63,709 nucleotides of DNA, taken from Pseudoalteromonas fuliginea. GTDB taxonomy: Bacteria; Pseudomonadota; Gammaproteobacteria; Enterobacterales; Alteromonadaceae. Made by a program: the position numbers and the translations under genes. The notes under the pieces are model-generated. The model did no database searches, was not told where the DNA came from, and saw nothing but the letters and a program-made list of their open reading frames with translations. Where the stretch lies: contig NZ_JJNZ01000022.1 in the NCBI RefSeq assembly GCF_000690055.1, positions 1 through 63,709 on the forward strand, written 5' to 3'. This document shows positions 50,717 to 59,195 of the stretch, piece by piece. The first letter of the stretch is position 1. The number at the start of each line of letters is the position of its first letter.

Positions 50717-51775
50717 TTGAGTAATCAGTTAAAAACGTTAGAGATTTATTTAGAACCTGCCGATAACAAACGCCTTTCTTCTTTATGTGGCCCGTTTGAC
50801 GAAAACATCAAACAAATTGAACGCCACCTGGCTGTTGAAATAATTCACCGTGACAACTTTTTTAAAGTAACCGGTAAACTACACAACTGCGCCGGCGCTG
50901 TAGAAATCTTAAAAAACCTTTATGTTGATACTCAACCAGTGCGTGGTGTTTTAGGCGAAATAGAACCCGATGCCGTTCATTTAGCGATTACCGAATCAAA
51001 AGCCCTAGAGCAAGATGCATCAAGCAGCGCTTACGGCAAAGAAATGGTGATTAAAACCCGCCGTGGTGTTATTAAACCACGTAACGACAACCAAGGTGTT
51101 TATGTGGCTAATATTTTAAACCACGACATTACCTTTGGTATTGGCCCTGCTGGTACTGGTAAAACCTACCTTGCAGTTGCAGCCGCTGTCGACGCCCTTG
51201 AGCGCCAAGAAATACGCCGTATATTATTAACGCGCCCTGCTGTAGAAGCCGGCGAAAAGCTTGGTTTTTTACCAGGCGACTTAAGTCAAAAAATAGACCC
51301 ATACCTGCGCCCTCTTTACGATGCGCTTTTTGAAATGCTAGGTTTTGAAAAAGTAGAAAAGCTTATCGAAAAAAATATCATCGAAGTCGCACCGCTTGCT
51401 TACATGCGCGGACGTACTCTAAACGATGCCTTTATTATTTTAGATGAAAGCCAAAATACCACCGCCGAGCAAATGAAAATGTTTTTAACCCGTATAGGGT
51501 TTAACTCAAAAGCGGTTATTACTGGCGATATAACACAGGTTGATTTACCTCGTGGCACACGCTCAGGCCTTCGCCATGCAATGGAAGTACTTGATGGCGT
51601 AAACGAAATTAGCTTTAACTACTTTAAAGCCCACGACGTAGTACGCCACCCTGTTGTAGCTCGTATAGTTGAAGCCTACGAGCGTAACGACGAAAGCGAG
51701 CGACTAAAGCGCATTGAAAAGCAAAATGCAAAAGACGCACTTGCAGCTCTTCAACAGCCTACTACTAAAGAGTAA
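50717..51775 (+). CDS. ybeZ: PhoH-family ATPase YbeZ
   Basis: 352 aa. An N-terminal KH-like region and a PhoH ATPase core with Walker A GPAGTGKTYLA at about 142 and Walker B AFIILDESQN at about 237. It works with YbeY in RNA and ribosome quality control. The starting codon is TTG at 50717 with AGGAAG upstream. ybeY follows 4 bp after its stop. Confidence 0.95.
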   Translation: MSNQLKTLEIYLEPADNKRLSSLCGPFDENIKQIERHLAVEIIHRDNFFKVTGKLHNCAGAVEILKNLYVDTQPVRGVLGEIEPDAVHLAITESKALEQDASSSAYGKEMVIKTRRGVIKPRNDNQGVYVANILNHDITFGIGPAGTGKTYLAVAAAVDALERQEIRRILLTRPAVEAGEKLGFLPGDLSQKIDPYLRPLYDALFEMLGFEKVEKLIEKNIIEVAPLAYMRGRTLNDAFIILDESQNTTAEQMKMFLTRIGFNSKAVITGDITQVDLPRGTRSGLRHAMEVLDGVNEISFNYFKAHDVVRHPVVARIVEAYERNDESERLKRIEKQNAKDALAALQQPTTKE

Positions 51776-51779
51776 TACT

Positions 51780-52238
51780 TTGACAACCGAACTTGATTTA
51801 CAAATAGCCTGTGAGTTTGACAACCTCCCAAGCGAAGAACAATTTGCACTATGGGCCGACAAAGCCCTTAGCCAATACCGTGACGAGTCAGAACTCAGCA
51901 TCGTTATTAGCGACGAAGCGCAATCGCAACAACTTAATAACGACTATCGCGGTAAAAATAAACCAACCAACGTACTGTCGTTTGAATTTGAAGCACCACC
52001 CGGAATAGATATTCCTTTGGTTGGTGATTTAATTATTTGCCCAGCCATTGTATTAGCTGAAGCAATTGAGCAAGAAAAGTCATTTCATGATCACTTTGCT
52101 CACATGGTTATTCACGGATGCTTGCATTTGCTTGGATTTGACCATATAAAGAGTGAAGATGCTTTTGAGATGGAAAGCATCGAAAAGCAATTACTTGCAG
52201 AGCTAAACATAGCAGACCCATACCGGGACGATATTTAA
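51780..52238 (+). CDS. ybeY: Endoribonuclease YbeY
   Basis: 152 aa from TTG 51780, which gives TTELDLQIACEFDNLPSEEQ, the family N terminus, and avoids overlap with ybeZ. AAAGAG lies upstream. The metal-binding motif is HGCLHLLGFDH at about 115-125. It is a metalloendonuclease-type protein needed for 16S rRNA 3' maturation and ribosome quality control. Confidence 0.95.
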   Translation: MTTELDLQIACEFDNLPSEEQFALWADKALSQYRDESELSIVISDEAQSQQLNNDYRGKNKPTNVLSFEFEAPPGIDIPLVGDLIICPAIVLAEAIEQEKSFHDHFAHMVIHGCLHLLGFDHIKSEDAFEMESIEKQLLAELNIADPYRDDI

Positions 52239-52260
52239 ATTAACGGAGCAATTAGACGCA

Positions 52261-53145
52261 ATGAGCGACGGTAACTCGCAATCTAGCCAGGGTTCTTCTG
52301 GCAAAACGTGGTTGGGCAGAATAGCCCAAATGTTGCAAGGGGAACCCCAGAATAGAGAAGAGCTGGTCGAAGTTATTGCCGATGCGCAAGAACGAGACGT
52401 AATCGATCCTGAAACAAAAGAGATGATAGAAGGTGTGCTTGGCGTGTCTGAGCTTAAAGTGAGAGACATAATGGTTCCGCGCTCACAAATGATCACTCTT
52501 GAGATCGACAGCCCGCTTGAAGAGCTAATTCCAATGATGGTCGATTCAACTCACTCACGTTTTCCAGTGGTGATTGAAGACAAAGACCATGTAGAAGGTT
52601 TTTTACTCGCTAAAGATTTGCTACCGCTTATCTTAAATAAAGACGAGCACTTACCATCAATACGCGATTATTTACGCCCAGCTATGGTAGTGCCAGAAAG
52701 CAAACGTGTTGATACATTGCTAAACGAATTCCGTCAGCAACGCTACCATATGGCTGTTGTTATTGACGAATACGGCGGCGTATCGGGCTTGGTAACGATT
52801 GAAGATATTCTTGAAATAATTGTTGGCGAAATCGAAGATGAGCACGACGAAGAAGAAGAACATCAAGATATTCGTCAACTTGCTAAACATGTTCACGTAG
52901 TGCAAGCACTCACACCTGTAGATGACTTTAACGAACATTTTAAAACAGGCTACAGCACAGACGAAGCCGATACTATTGGCGGAACTGTACTGCACGCATT
53001 TGGCCATATGCCAAGCCGTGGTGAAACGATTGACATAGAAGGTTACCAATTTAAAGTAACCAACGCCGACAATCGTCGTATTTTGCAACTGCAAGTCACC
53101 GTTCCTAAGGCTGATGATAACGACAGTGAAGAAACTGCTAACTAG
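52261..53145 (+). CDS. corC: CorC/YbeX CBS-domain protein
   Basis: 294 aa. Cytoplasmic protein with two CBS domains (about 70-195; VRDIMVPRSQM, DEYGGVSGLVTIEDILEIIV) and a C-terminal CorC/HlyC domain (about 210-285). Linked to magnesium and cobalt efflux and to ribosome function in E. coli. An acidic stretch EDEHDEEEEHQD separates the domains. It overlaps the lnt start by 32 bp. Confidence 0.95.
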   Translation: MSDGNSQSSQGSSGKTWLGRIAQMLQGEPQNREELVEVIADAQERDVIDPETKEMIEGVLGVSELKVRDIMVPRSQMITLEIDSPLEELIPMMVDSTHSRFPVVIEDKDHVEGFLLAKDLLPLILNKDEHLPSIRDYLRPAMVVPESKRVDTLLNEFRQQRYHMAVVIDEYGGVSGLVTIEDILEIIVGEIEDEHDEEEEHQDIRQLAKHVHVVQALTPVDDFNEHFKTGYSTDEADTIGGTVLHAFGHMPSRGETIDIEGYQFKVTNADNRRILQLQVTVPKADDNDSEETAN

Positions 53146-54688
53146 ACTTACCTTATTAGCAAAAGATAAAAAAGCATGGCTCGCACTCGTTGCGGGCCTT
53201 GTTTTAACTTTTGGCTATGCCCCCTTTGAAATTTGGCCCATCGTATTTATTAGCCTTGGTACCATAATTTTTTGCGTTAATCCCAATAATACCGGTAAAG
53301 CACACGCAAAAACCGCTGCTAAATATGGCTTTATATTTGGCCTAGGCTGGTTTGGTGCTGGTATAAGCTGGGTACATGTTTCTATTGCCACCTTTGGCGG
53401 TATGCCGCTTATAGCGTCGCTCTCGTTAATGGCATTTTTGTGCGCATACTTAGCGTTATTTCCCGCACTTGCCTTTTGGGCAACTACACGCTTTGCCAGT
53501 GGCCCTAAAAGCTTTGGCGCATTACTCATTGCATGCTTTGCAATTAGTGAGTATTTACGTGGCACCGTACTTACCGGTTTCCCGTGGTTAAGTTTTGGCT
53601 ACACACAAACCGACGGACCTTTAAGGTTGCTTGCCCCTTATATTGGCGAGTTTGGCTTAACACTCACCTGTGTCGCTATTGGCTTTGCACTATATAGACT
53701 TACCCAAAAAGATTTTAAAACCCCGGCGGTTACTGCGACAGCTGTTGCGCTTATTTTTACAGGCGCAAGCACCACCGGCAGTATTCATTACACAGATAAA
53801 AACATGTCAGTATTGCTCGTACAAGGGAACATACAGCAGCACCTGCGCTTTGAGCCAAGTGAGTTTTGGACCACAATGAGCAAATACCAAGACCTGACAC
53901 GCCCACATTGGGATGCCGACTTAATAGTATGGCCAGAAGCCGCAGTGCCTGAAATAGAAATGCTTGCTGATTCCTACCTAGCCAATTTAGACAGTGCCGC
54001 CTCGTTTAATAAAACCGCCCTTGTAACCGGTATTGTTGACTACCAGCGAGACACCAAAAACATATTCAATACGCTTATTGTGGTCGGCAATAAAGAACGC
54101 GGCGACGAGCACGGGCATTATCATTACCTTAATAAAAACCGCTATCAAAAACACCAGCTGTTACCTATTGGCGAATTTGTACCGTTTCAAGATTTTTTGC
54201 GCCCTATTGCCCCGTTATTCGATTTACCTATGTCGTCGTTTACGCGTGGCGACAAAGTGCAAAATAACTTGCGCGCCAACGGCTTTAATTTACTACCCGC
54301 TATTTGCTACGAAATTGTTTTTGCAGATTTAGTCCGCGGTAATTACAAAAGCGATTCTGACCTACTCTTTACTGTAAGTAACGATGCCTGGTTTGGTGAC
54401 TCTATTGGACCTTTGCAACATATGCAAATAGCCCGTATGCGGTCGCTCGAACTACAACGCCCTCTAGTGCGTGTTACTAACAATGGGGTAAGCGCTGTAT
54501 ACGACCCTATAAGCCACACACAACAAACCATGCCTCAGTTTGAAGCTACCATATTGAAAGCCAACATTAAGCTTATAAAAGGCGACAGCGTGTACAGCCA
54601 ATACGGCAACATATTTGTGTGGGGATTTGTGTTGTTGCTTGGTAGTATGGGATTAATTTCAGCATCTAGACTTTTTAGAGCTGATTAG
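53114..54688 (+). CDS. lnt: Apolipoprotein N-acyltransferase Lnt
   Basis: 524 aa. It transfers the third acyl chain to lipoproteins at the inner membrane. About six to eight N-terminal membrane helices, then a nitrilase-type domain with the Glu-Lys-Cys triad: E275 (WPEAAVP), K346 (RYQKHQLLPIGEF) and C398 (PAICYEIVF). A final membrane helix closes the protein. The ATG at 53114 has AAGG close upstream; GTG 53126 is an alternative. Last gene of the miaB operon and the border to accessory DNA. Confidence 0.95.
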   Translation: MITTVKKLLTRLTLLAKDKKAWLALVAGLVLTFGYAPFEIWPIVFISLGTIIFCVNPNNTGKAHAKTAAKYGFIFGLGWFGAGISWVHVSIATFGGMPLIASLSLMAFLCAYLALFPALAFWATTRFASGPKSFGALLIACFAISEYLRGTVLTGFPWLSFGYTQTDGPLRLLAPYIGEFGLTLTCVAIGFALYRLTQKDFKTPAVTATAVALIFTGASTTGSIHYTDKNMSVLLVQGNIQQHLRFEPSEFWTTMSKYQDLTRPHWDADLIVWPEAAVPEIEMLADSYLANLDSAASFNKTALVTGIVDYQRDTKNIFNTLIVVGNKERGDEHGHYHYLNKNRYQKHQLLPIGEFVPFQDFLRPIAPLFDLPMSSFTRGDKVQNNLRANGFNLLPAICYEIVFADLVRGNYKSDSDLLFTVSNDAWFGDSIGPLQHMQIARMRSLELQRPLVRVTNNGVSAVYDPISHTQQTMPQFEATILKANIKLIKGDSVYSQYGNIFVWGFVLLLGSMGLISASRLFRAD

Positions 54689-54850
54689 CTTCGGTTCTAT
54701 TTTCATACAATGTGGTATCGCAACTCAGTTAAACAATGAAATACGTCATATTAATTATAGTTCTACCCATATTTAGCTTATATAGATCTTCTACCGTGGG
54801 GTAAAAGTAGTTACTATCTAGAAAACGGATTTGAAATTTAAGGAGATTTT

Positions 54851-55438
54851 GTGCATATAGAAGCGATAGAACAAGATATTAAAAAAGATATCCCGCATGA
54901 AGAAACAATTAGAAAAGTTTATCTTTCATACCCTCATTTTGCTTTTATTGGTAAAGAAAATTTACAATACGAAATATTCAGTGAAGTCAGTAACTTTTTT
55001 TCTATTCCTATACATTCTATTCAAATTACTGGCTCAGGTAAAATTGGCCAAAGTCTACACAAAAACACTGTTTTTGATCCAGTTGAATCAGATTTAGACA
55101 TAGCCATTATTGATGAACGCCTTTTTATAAAATATATGGAAATAGTTTCTAATTTAACTAACGGATATAGAGATGCGACAAAGTTTGGTAGAGATACCCG
55201 CACAGGAGTATCCCTCAAAAGTGAGTACCTTACATGCATAAGTAAAGGTATTTTTCCGCCTAGGATAATGCCAGCATGCGAGGAAAGAAATGAAATTAAT
55301 TCATTCTTCGGCAAGCTAGCAACTAAACATACAAAATACTTCAAGGGTATAAATGCATATTTATATTTATCACAAAGCTTTTTTGAAAAAAAACAAAGAA
55401 CAGCGATAGAAGCCCATATAAAAAATAAGGAACTATAA
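54851..55438 (+). CDS. Putative nucleotidyltransferase-fold protein, gene 1 of a two-gene system
   Basis: 195 aa. It starts at GTG with AGGAG 5 nt upstream. The central part shows a polymerase-beta-type nucleotidyltransferase core: G61-S62-G63 in ITGSGKIGQSL and the D-x-D pair D81-L82-D83 in SDLDIAII. Residues 1-60 and 125-195 are alpha-helical and not recognised. A third catalytic carboxylate is not obvious. Stop and next start are 4 bp apart and the pair has its own terminator, so it forms a two-gene operon with the DUF262 gene. The pair is much richer in A+T than the adjoining lnt gene, suggesting horizontal acquisition. The function (nucleotide transfer to a protein, RNA or second messenger) is unknown. 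Confidence 0.75.
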   Translation: MHIEAIEQDIKKDIPHEETIRKVYLSYPHFAFIGKENLQYEIFSEVSNFFSIPIHSIQITGSGKIGQSLHKNTVFDPVESDLDIAIIDERLFIKYMEIVSNLTNGYRDATKFGRDTRTGVSLKSEYLTCISKGIFPPRIMPACEERNEINSFFGKLATKHTKYFKGINAYLYLSQSFFEKKQRTAIEAHIKNKEL

Positions 55439-55442
55439 CTCT

Positions 55443-56504
55443 ATGATTAGTTATAAAGTAAGATCTATATCATTATTAAATTTAGTTAATGACATAAATA
55501 AAGGATTGCTTATCCCTGATGCATACTTCCAAAGAAACTTAGTTTGGCGTGAAACTCATAAGAAAGATTTTATAAAAACTATTTTACTCGGTTTTCCTTT
55601 CCCTGAAATATTTATATCAAAGGGAAAAATAGATGTAGAGAAAATGTCCACAGTTTCTTGTATTGTTGATGGCCAACAAAGAACAGATGCAATTAAAACT
55701 TTTATCTCAAATGAATTTGATGTTGATGGTTCATACTATAAAGATCTTACAGAAGAAGAAAAATCTAGCTTTTTAAAATATGAAATTGCTGTAATCGAAC
55801 TAGATCTAGAAAATGACGATCTAAGAGTTAAAGAGATTTTCCAAAGAATTAACCGTACATCAAACTCTCTAACTATTATTGAAAAATTAGCTTCAGAATA
55901 CTCAACCTCAGAATACATGTTAGTTGCTAAATTACTAACAGACCAAATAGAATTAACTAAAAGTGATAATTCATTTAAAGAAGATCCGAATATACCCGAT
56001 TCATTTTATGAGTGGGCAAAAAAGCAAAAAATATCAAAATCTACTAAGTTATTTACTTCAAAAGCAATTTTTTCAATTACTGAAATCTCAAAAAAAAATA
56101 ACCTTATGTATATCTTAAATATAATGTCTACTGTAATAGGTGGGATGTATAGAAGAAATGACAAAGTAGTAAACTTCCTTGATGACTTTTCTTTAGATTT
56201 TCGCGATAAAACTAATTTAATAAAAAATATCGAAAATGTAGCCGAAGTATTTTCAAAATTAAAATTGAAATCTAAATCTTACTGGAATAATAAAGCTAAC
56301 TTTTTCAGCTTGTTCATTGCATTATACTCGTCTATTGAAAGTAATATTAATATCAATATCAATATTTTAAGCGATAATCTTGAATTATTTGAATCAAATT
56401 TACCTGAGGATTATCGACTAGCTGCAACCGAAGGTGTAAATAATACGAGCGAAAGACTTCTACGACATTCTTACCTAATGGATATAATAAAAAAGTCTCA
56501 ATAA
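55443..56504 (+). CDS. DUF262-domain protein, gene 2 of a two-gene system
   Basis: 353 aa. DUF262 (GmrS-type, ParB/sulfiredoxin-like fold): FQRNLVW at residues 29-35, LGFPFPEIF at about 49-57, the hallmark DGQQR at 76-80, and FQRIN at 133-137. The C-terminal 190 residues are helical, and I see no HNH or DUF1524 nuclease motif, so this is not a GmrSD fusion. DUF262 proteins often hydrolyse nucleotides and occur in phage-defence modules such as GmrSD and SspE. Here the partner is the upstream nucleotidyltransferase-like protein, expressed from the same transcript. The defence role is an inference from family and context. Confidence 0.85.
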   Translation: MISYKVRSISLLNLVNDINKGLLIPDAYFQRNLVWRETHKKDFIKTILLGFPFPEIFISKGKIDVEKMSTVSCIVDGQQRTDAIKTFISNEFDVDGSYYKDLTEEEKSSFLKYEIAVIELDLENDDLRVKEIFQRINRTSNSLTIIEKLASEYSTSEYMLVAKLLTDQIELTKSDNSFKEDPNIPDSFYEWAKKQKISKSTKLFTSKAIFSITEISKKNNLMYILNIMSTVIGGMYRRNDKVVNFLDDFSLDFRDKTNLIKNIENVAEVFSKLKLKSKSYWNNKANFFSLFIALYSSIESNINININILSDNLELFESNLPEDYRLAATEGVNNTSERLLRHSYLMDIIKKSQ

Positions 56505-56518
56505 TTACGCTGCCCATA

Positions 56519-56554
56519 AAAAACCTCATAGTTGAAATTATCTATGAGGTTTTT
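56519..56554 (+). terminator. Intrinsic terminator after the NTase-DUF262 operon
   Basis: AAAACCTCATA / TATGAGGTTTTT with a 12-nt loop begins 15 bp after the DUF262 stop. Confidence 0.88.
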
Positions 56555-56622
56555 CATATTATTACATCATACCAACTAAGCAAAATGAATGTTTATAATG
56601 TTCATTTTCACAGTAGCCTGAT

Positions 56623-56793
56623 TTATCCATAGGCTTTACCTAAATGTATTACTGGTAAGTAAACACTATAATTACGCTGTTCATTTAAAATGCTAGATTT
56701 TAAATGATACGTTTTGGCTAAAATAATAAACTCTGAGGCATTTACATTTATTGTGAAAAATAAATATAAAAATATTGTTGATAAGACTTTCAT
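56623..56793 (-). pseudogene. 5' fragment of a secreted esterase-like gene
   Basis: 56 codons: a signal peptide (MKVLSTIFLYLFFTINVNA) followed by LKSSILNEQRNYSVYLP, the opening of esterase-D/IroE-type alpha/beta hydrolases. It then ends after a few unrelated residues. The remaining 200 or more residues of such an enzyme are missing; what follows is the NTase-DUF262 operon end. It therefore looks like a gene cut off at an island boundary. Confidence 0.6.
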
Positions 56794-56882
56794 ACATATC
56801 CTTGTATTAATAACAAAATAAGAAGAAACGTCTGGCTTTCTTTCAGCAATCAAAACATCGCTTTTATTGCTAAGCAGCCAAG

Positions 56883-57173
56883 CTATTCCTTAATTCGCGA
56901 CGCTAACTTTTTATATATCGCATCTTTATCGCGCTTACCAATTGCAAGTACATAAACCACAACTTCGTTGTCAATAACTTCGTAAGCTAGGCGATACCCT
57001 GCCGTGCGCAATTTTATTTTGTAAACATTATCAAAGCCTCGCAACTTGGATGCAGGCACATGTGGGTTATCTAAGCGTTCAATGAGCTTCTTTTTAAACT
57101 GACTTTTAAGTAGGGGCGCTAGCTTTCCCCATTCCTTTAACGCCGCAGGCAAAAACTTTAACTTATAAGTCAT
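56883..57173 (-). CDS. RelE/ParE-family toxin
   Basis: 96 aa. RelE-type ribonuclease toxin fold. It begins MTYKLKFLPAALKEWGKL, with a central NPHVPASKLRGFDNVYKIKL segment, then RTAGYRLAYEVIDNEVVVYV and IGKRDKDAIYKK. In RelE homologues this fold cleaves mRNA on the ribosome. Its start overlaps the antitoxin gene end by 11 bp, the usual coupling in type II toxin-antitoxin modules. The sequence appears intact. Confidence 0.93.
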   Translation of the reverse strand: MTYKLKFLPAALKEWGKLAPLLKSQFKKKLIERLDNPHVPASKLRGFDNVYKIKLRTAGYRLAYEVIDNEVVVYVLAIGKRDKDAIYKKLASRIKE

Positions 57174-57414
57174 CTATACTGACTTCAACCGCTTGAGATA
57201 AATCGCCTCTGCGGCTCTCAACAACTTTAGTTAGTTCATAATCATCCAGTTGTTCCATAATTAGCTCATACATTGGTGCAGGTACTAAGTAAGCAGCGGG
57301 CTTGTTATGATTTAATATGGCTATTGCAGCGCCATCTGCTTCATTTAAAAGCGCTGTTGGATTTTTTTTAAGTTCTGAAATACTTGCCGAACAATCAGCT
57401 AAAACTTGTCTCAT
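57163..57414 (-). CDS. Phd/YefM-type antitoxin
   Basis: 83 aa. N-terminal DNA-binding Phd/YefM fold (CSASISELKKNPTALLNEAD, then AAIAILNHNKPAAYLVPAPM) and a C-terminal toxin-binding tail. It neutralises the RelE-type toxin encoded just downstream and should autoregulate the operon. It resembles the StbD/RelB_N antitoxins carried on plasmids and islands. Confidence 0.93.
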   Translation of the reverse strand: MRQVLADCSASISELKKNPTALLNEADGAAIAILNHNKPAAYLVPAPMYELIMEQLDDYELTKVVESRRGDLSQAVEVSIDDL

Positions 57415-57502
57415 AAAACACCTAAAAAGAACTAAATTAAGCCCTAATTTTAGACCTTTTTTTATTTATAGCTATTCTTTTTTATAATCTTGTTAGTTTT
57501 TA

Positions 57503-58513
57503 TTACTCTTTCACTGCATCTATAACTGTTTCAACATCCACCACTTGATTCAGGTCACCTTTAATAACCACAGTCGCTGATATTTTATCTTGAATAGCTT
57601 GTCTGTTTGGGTCCCAATATATCTGTAAAAACCCTAACAAGCCTGTAGCAAAGCCTGCACCGTAGCCGCCGTAGCGACCAAAACAATCTAATAATCCTAA
57701 TGGCTCACCGCTTAAGGCAACCACACGGATATTACAAACCTTTTTACCCGGTGTTTGGCCGCGCCAAAGTAACGAGAACAACGTAAAGTAAACAGCAGCC
57801 CAACCAAACCCTAAGCCTAAGTCTTGAATAATGCCTTTGCTCCACTGCAAAATACTGTTTGAGGTTGTTTGTGCAGGTTTTTCTTCTATTAACTGTGCAG
57901 GCTTTATTTCGTTATTTTCACTGAGCACTAATAGTTGTAAAAGTACGGTAGCAAGTTGTGGGCTTTGTAGGTCGTCCATTTCTGCTAATTTTGATACTTC
58001 CCCTATTAAATTATCAAGCGCGTTTTGTTGGCAAGGTTGCTCACAGCTTTCATCAGCTGTTTGCGCTAAATAAGTATTTACCTGTTGTTTTTCTGTGGCG
58101 GTAAGCTGAATTTCATCTTGTATTTTTACGCCCTGAACAGCTAAACCTTGATCAGCGTTTTCGTCTTCTAGGTAATCAATGCCAATTGAAAGCATAGTAA
58201 GTGCGCTTACAAATAAAATACTTGCTGCCGTTATTTTTAAGATTCTTCGCCACACATTCGACATTTTTGGAAGGTATTGCTGTGCCGTACCTTTATATAA
58301 GGCCATTGCAGCAACAAATGCTATTAAAGCCGCGCTGAGTTTGGCTGCTAAAAATATCAGTGCTACATCAATAATAATAGCTAGTGCACGCCGAATTGGT
58401 GTAGCTAAAGGCAAGCCCAGTAAAGCACTGTCAATTTTAAAGGCGTAGGGGGTAACAACTTCTCGGGTTTCAGAATTTGATAATTCTAATTGCTCTATCT
58501 CTTTGGCTTTCAT
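57503..58513 (-). CDS. RDD-family membrane protein
   Basis: 336 aa. Membrane segments at about 45-80 and 90-110, a long non-membrane insertion (about 115-225), then an RDD domain (about 230-330) with RGQTPGKKVCNIRVV and a final amphipathic part. The RDD signature arginine and aspartates are split: IRRALAIIIDVALI lies near the N terminus. The function is unknown, perhaps ion exchange as reported for some RDD proteins. The start at 58513 has AAGAA upstream; an ATG 33 bp upstream has no ribosome site. Confidence 0.85.
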   Translation of the reverse strand: MKAKEIEQLELSNSETREVVTPYAFKIDSALLGLPLATPIRRALAIIIDVALIFLAAKLSAALIAFVAAMALYKGTAQQYLPKMSNVWRRILKITAASILFVSALTMLSIGIDYLEDENADQGLAVQGVKIQDEIQLTATEKQQVNTYLAQTADESCEQPCQQNALDNLIGEVSKLAEMDDLQSPQLATVLLQLLVLSENNEIKPAQLIEEKPAQTTSNSILQWSKGIIQDLGLGFGWAAVYFTLFSLLWRGQTPGKKVCNIRVVALSGEPLGLLDCFGRYGGYGAGFATGLLGFLQIYWDPNRQAIQDKISATVVIKGDLNQVVDVETVIDAVKE

Positions 58514-58738
58514 TTGTATTCTTATTATTAAATTAGGTAGCCGCATTAAGTTACGCGTTTTTTATTTGTTGCTCAACATTAACTTTTACCCCAATTTACA
58601 AAAAGCATCGTCTCGGCCAATTGGATAAAAGGAAATATAAGCCTCAAATTACAAACTTTAGGTTAACATCATTTACAAATGTACCTATTGAACATATATT
58701 AATGCTCGAATTTCTTTCATCCTTAAAATTGAATCTGA

Positions 58739-59134
58739 AAAAAATTAAATAAGATATCGCTTCGAGGCTCTCCTCTTGTTTCATCAGTAGGCAACAGCTA
58801 TGGTGAATATATTGAGAGCGCTTTGATACAAGAATTAAAACTAGCAAAACTATGGTCTGGCGTTGCAACAAAGCAAGTCTCGGGAAAAGTAATTGAGCAA
58901 GACATTGATGTAACAGGTTTCTCTGAAGGCAGTGCGTTTATAAAAGTTAAATTTACTGTATCAGATGGCGATATTACTTTATTTGATAAGGTAATATCTG
59001 CCGAACACACTTTCGACTCTTCTTTTCTCGGAGCAATTGCAATACCAAACGGGCAGCGAAGTTATGTAGAATTAGTTCAAAAATTGCTTACGAATCTATA
59101 CGCTGATGAAGAATTTATAGCTTCAATAAAGTAA
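58739..59134 (+). pseudogene. 5'-truncated lipoprotein-like gene
   Basis: An open frame runs from a stop at 58736 to 59134 without an ATG near its beginning. The segment RGSPLVSSVGNSYGEYIESA before the first possible start (TTG 58823) still looks like the coding part of a known periplasmic lipoprotein type: RGSxMxSP..NSYxxYLExAL, then GVxxEQDIDVTGFSxG, then FDK. The gene is therefore missing its signal peptide and N-terminal half. A 103-residue remnant could be translated from the TTG, but there is no good ribosome site. Confidence 0.6.
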
Positions 59135-59141
59135 ATAAACT

Positions 59142-59177
59142 AAAAAGGAGCTTTATGATTTCATACAGCCCCTTTTT
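59142..59177. terminator. Bidirectional terminator
   Basis: AAAAAGGAGCT / AGCCCCTTTTT with an inner TATGA/TCATA stem lies between the truncated lipoprotein gene and the convergent MATE gene. Confidence 0.82.
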
Positions 59178-59195
59178 AATATTACATAAATTTAT

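Noticed and set aside
54736..54807. Short frame MKYVILIIVLPIFSLYRSS between lnt and the NTase gene
   Set aside because: Only 23 codons, no ribosome site, and it may be a random hydrophobic stretch or a relic of a signal peptide.
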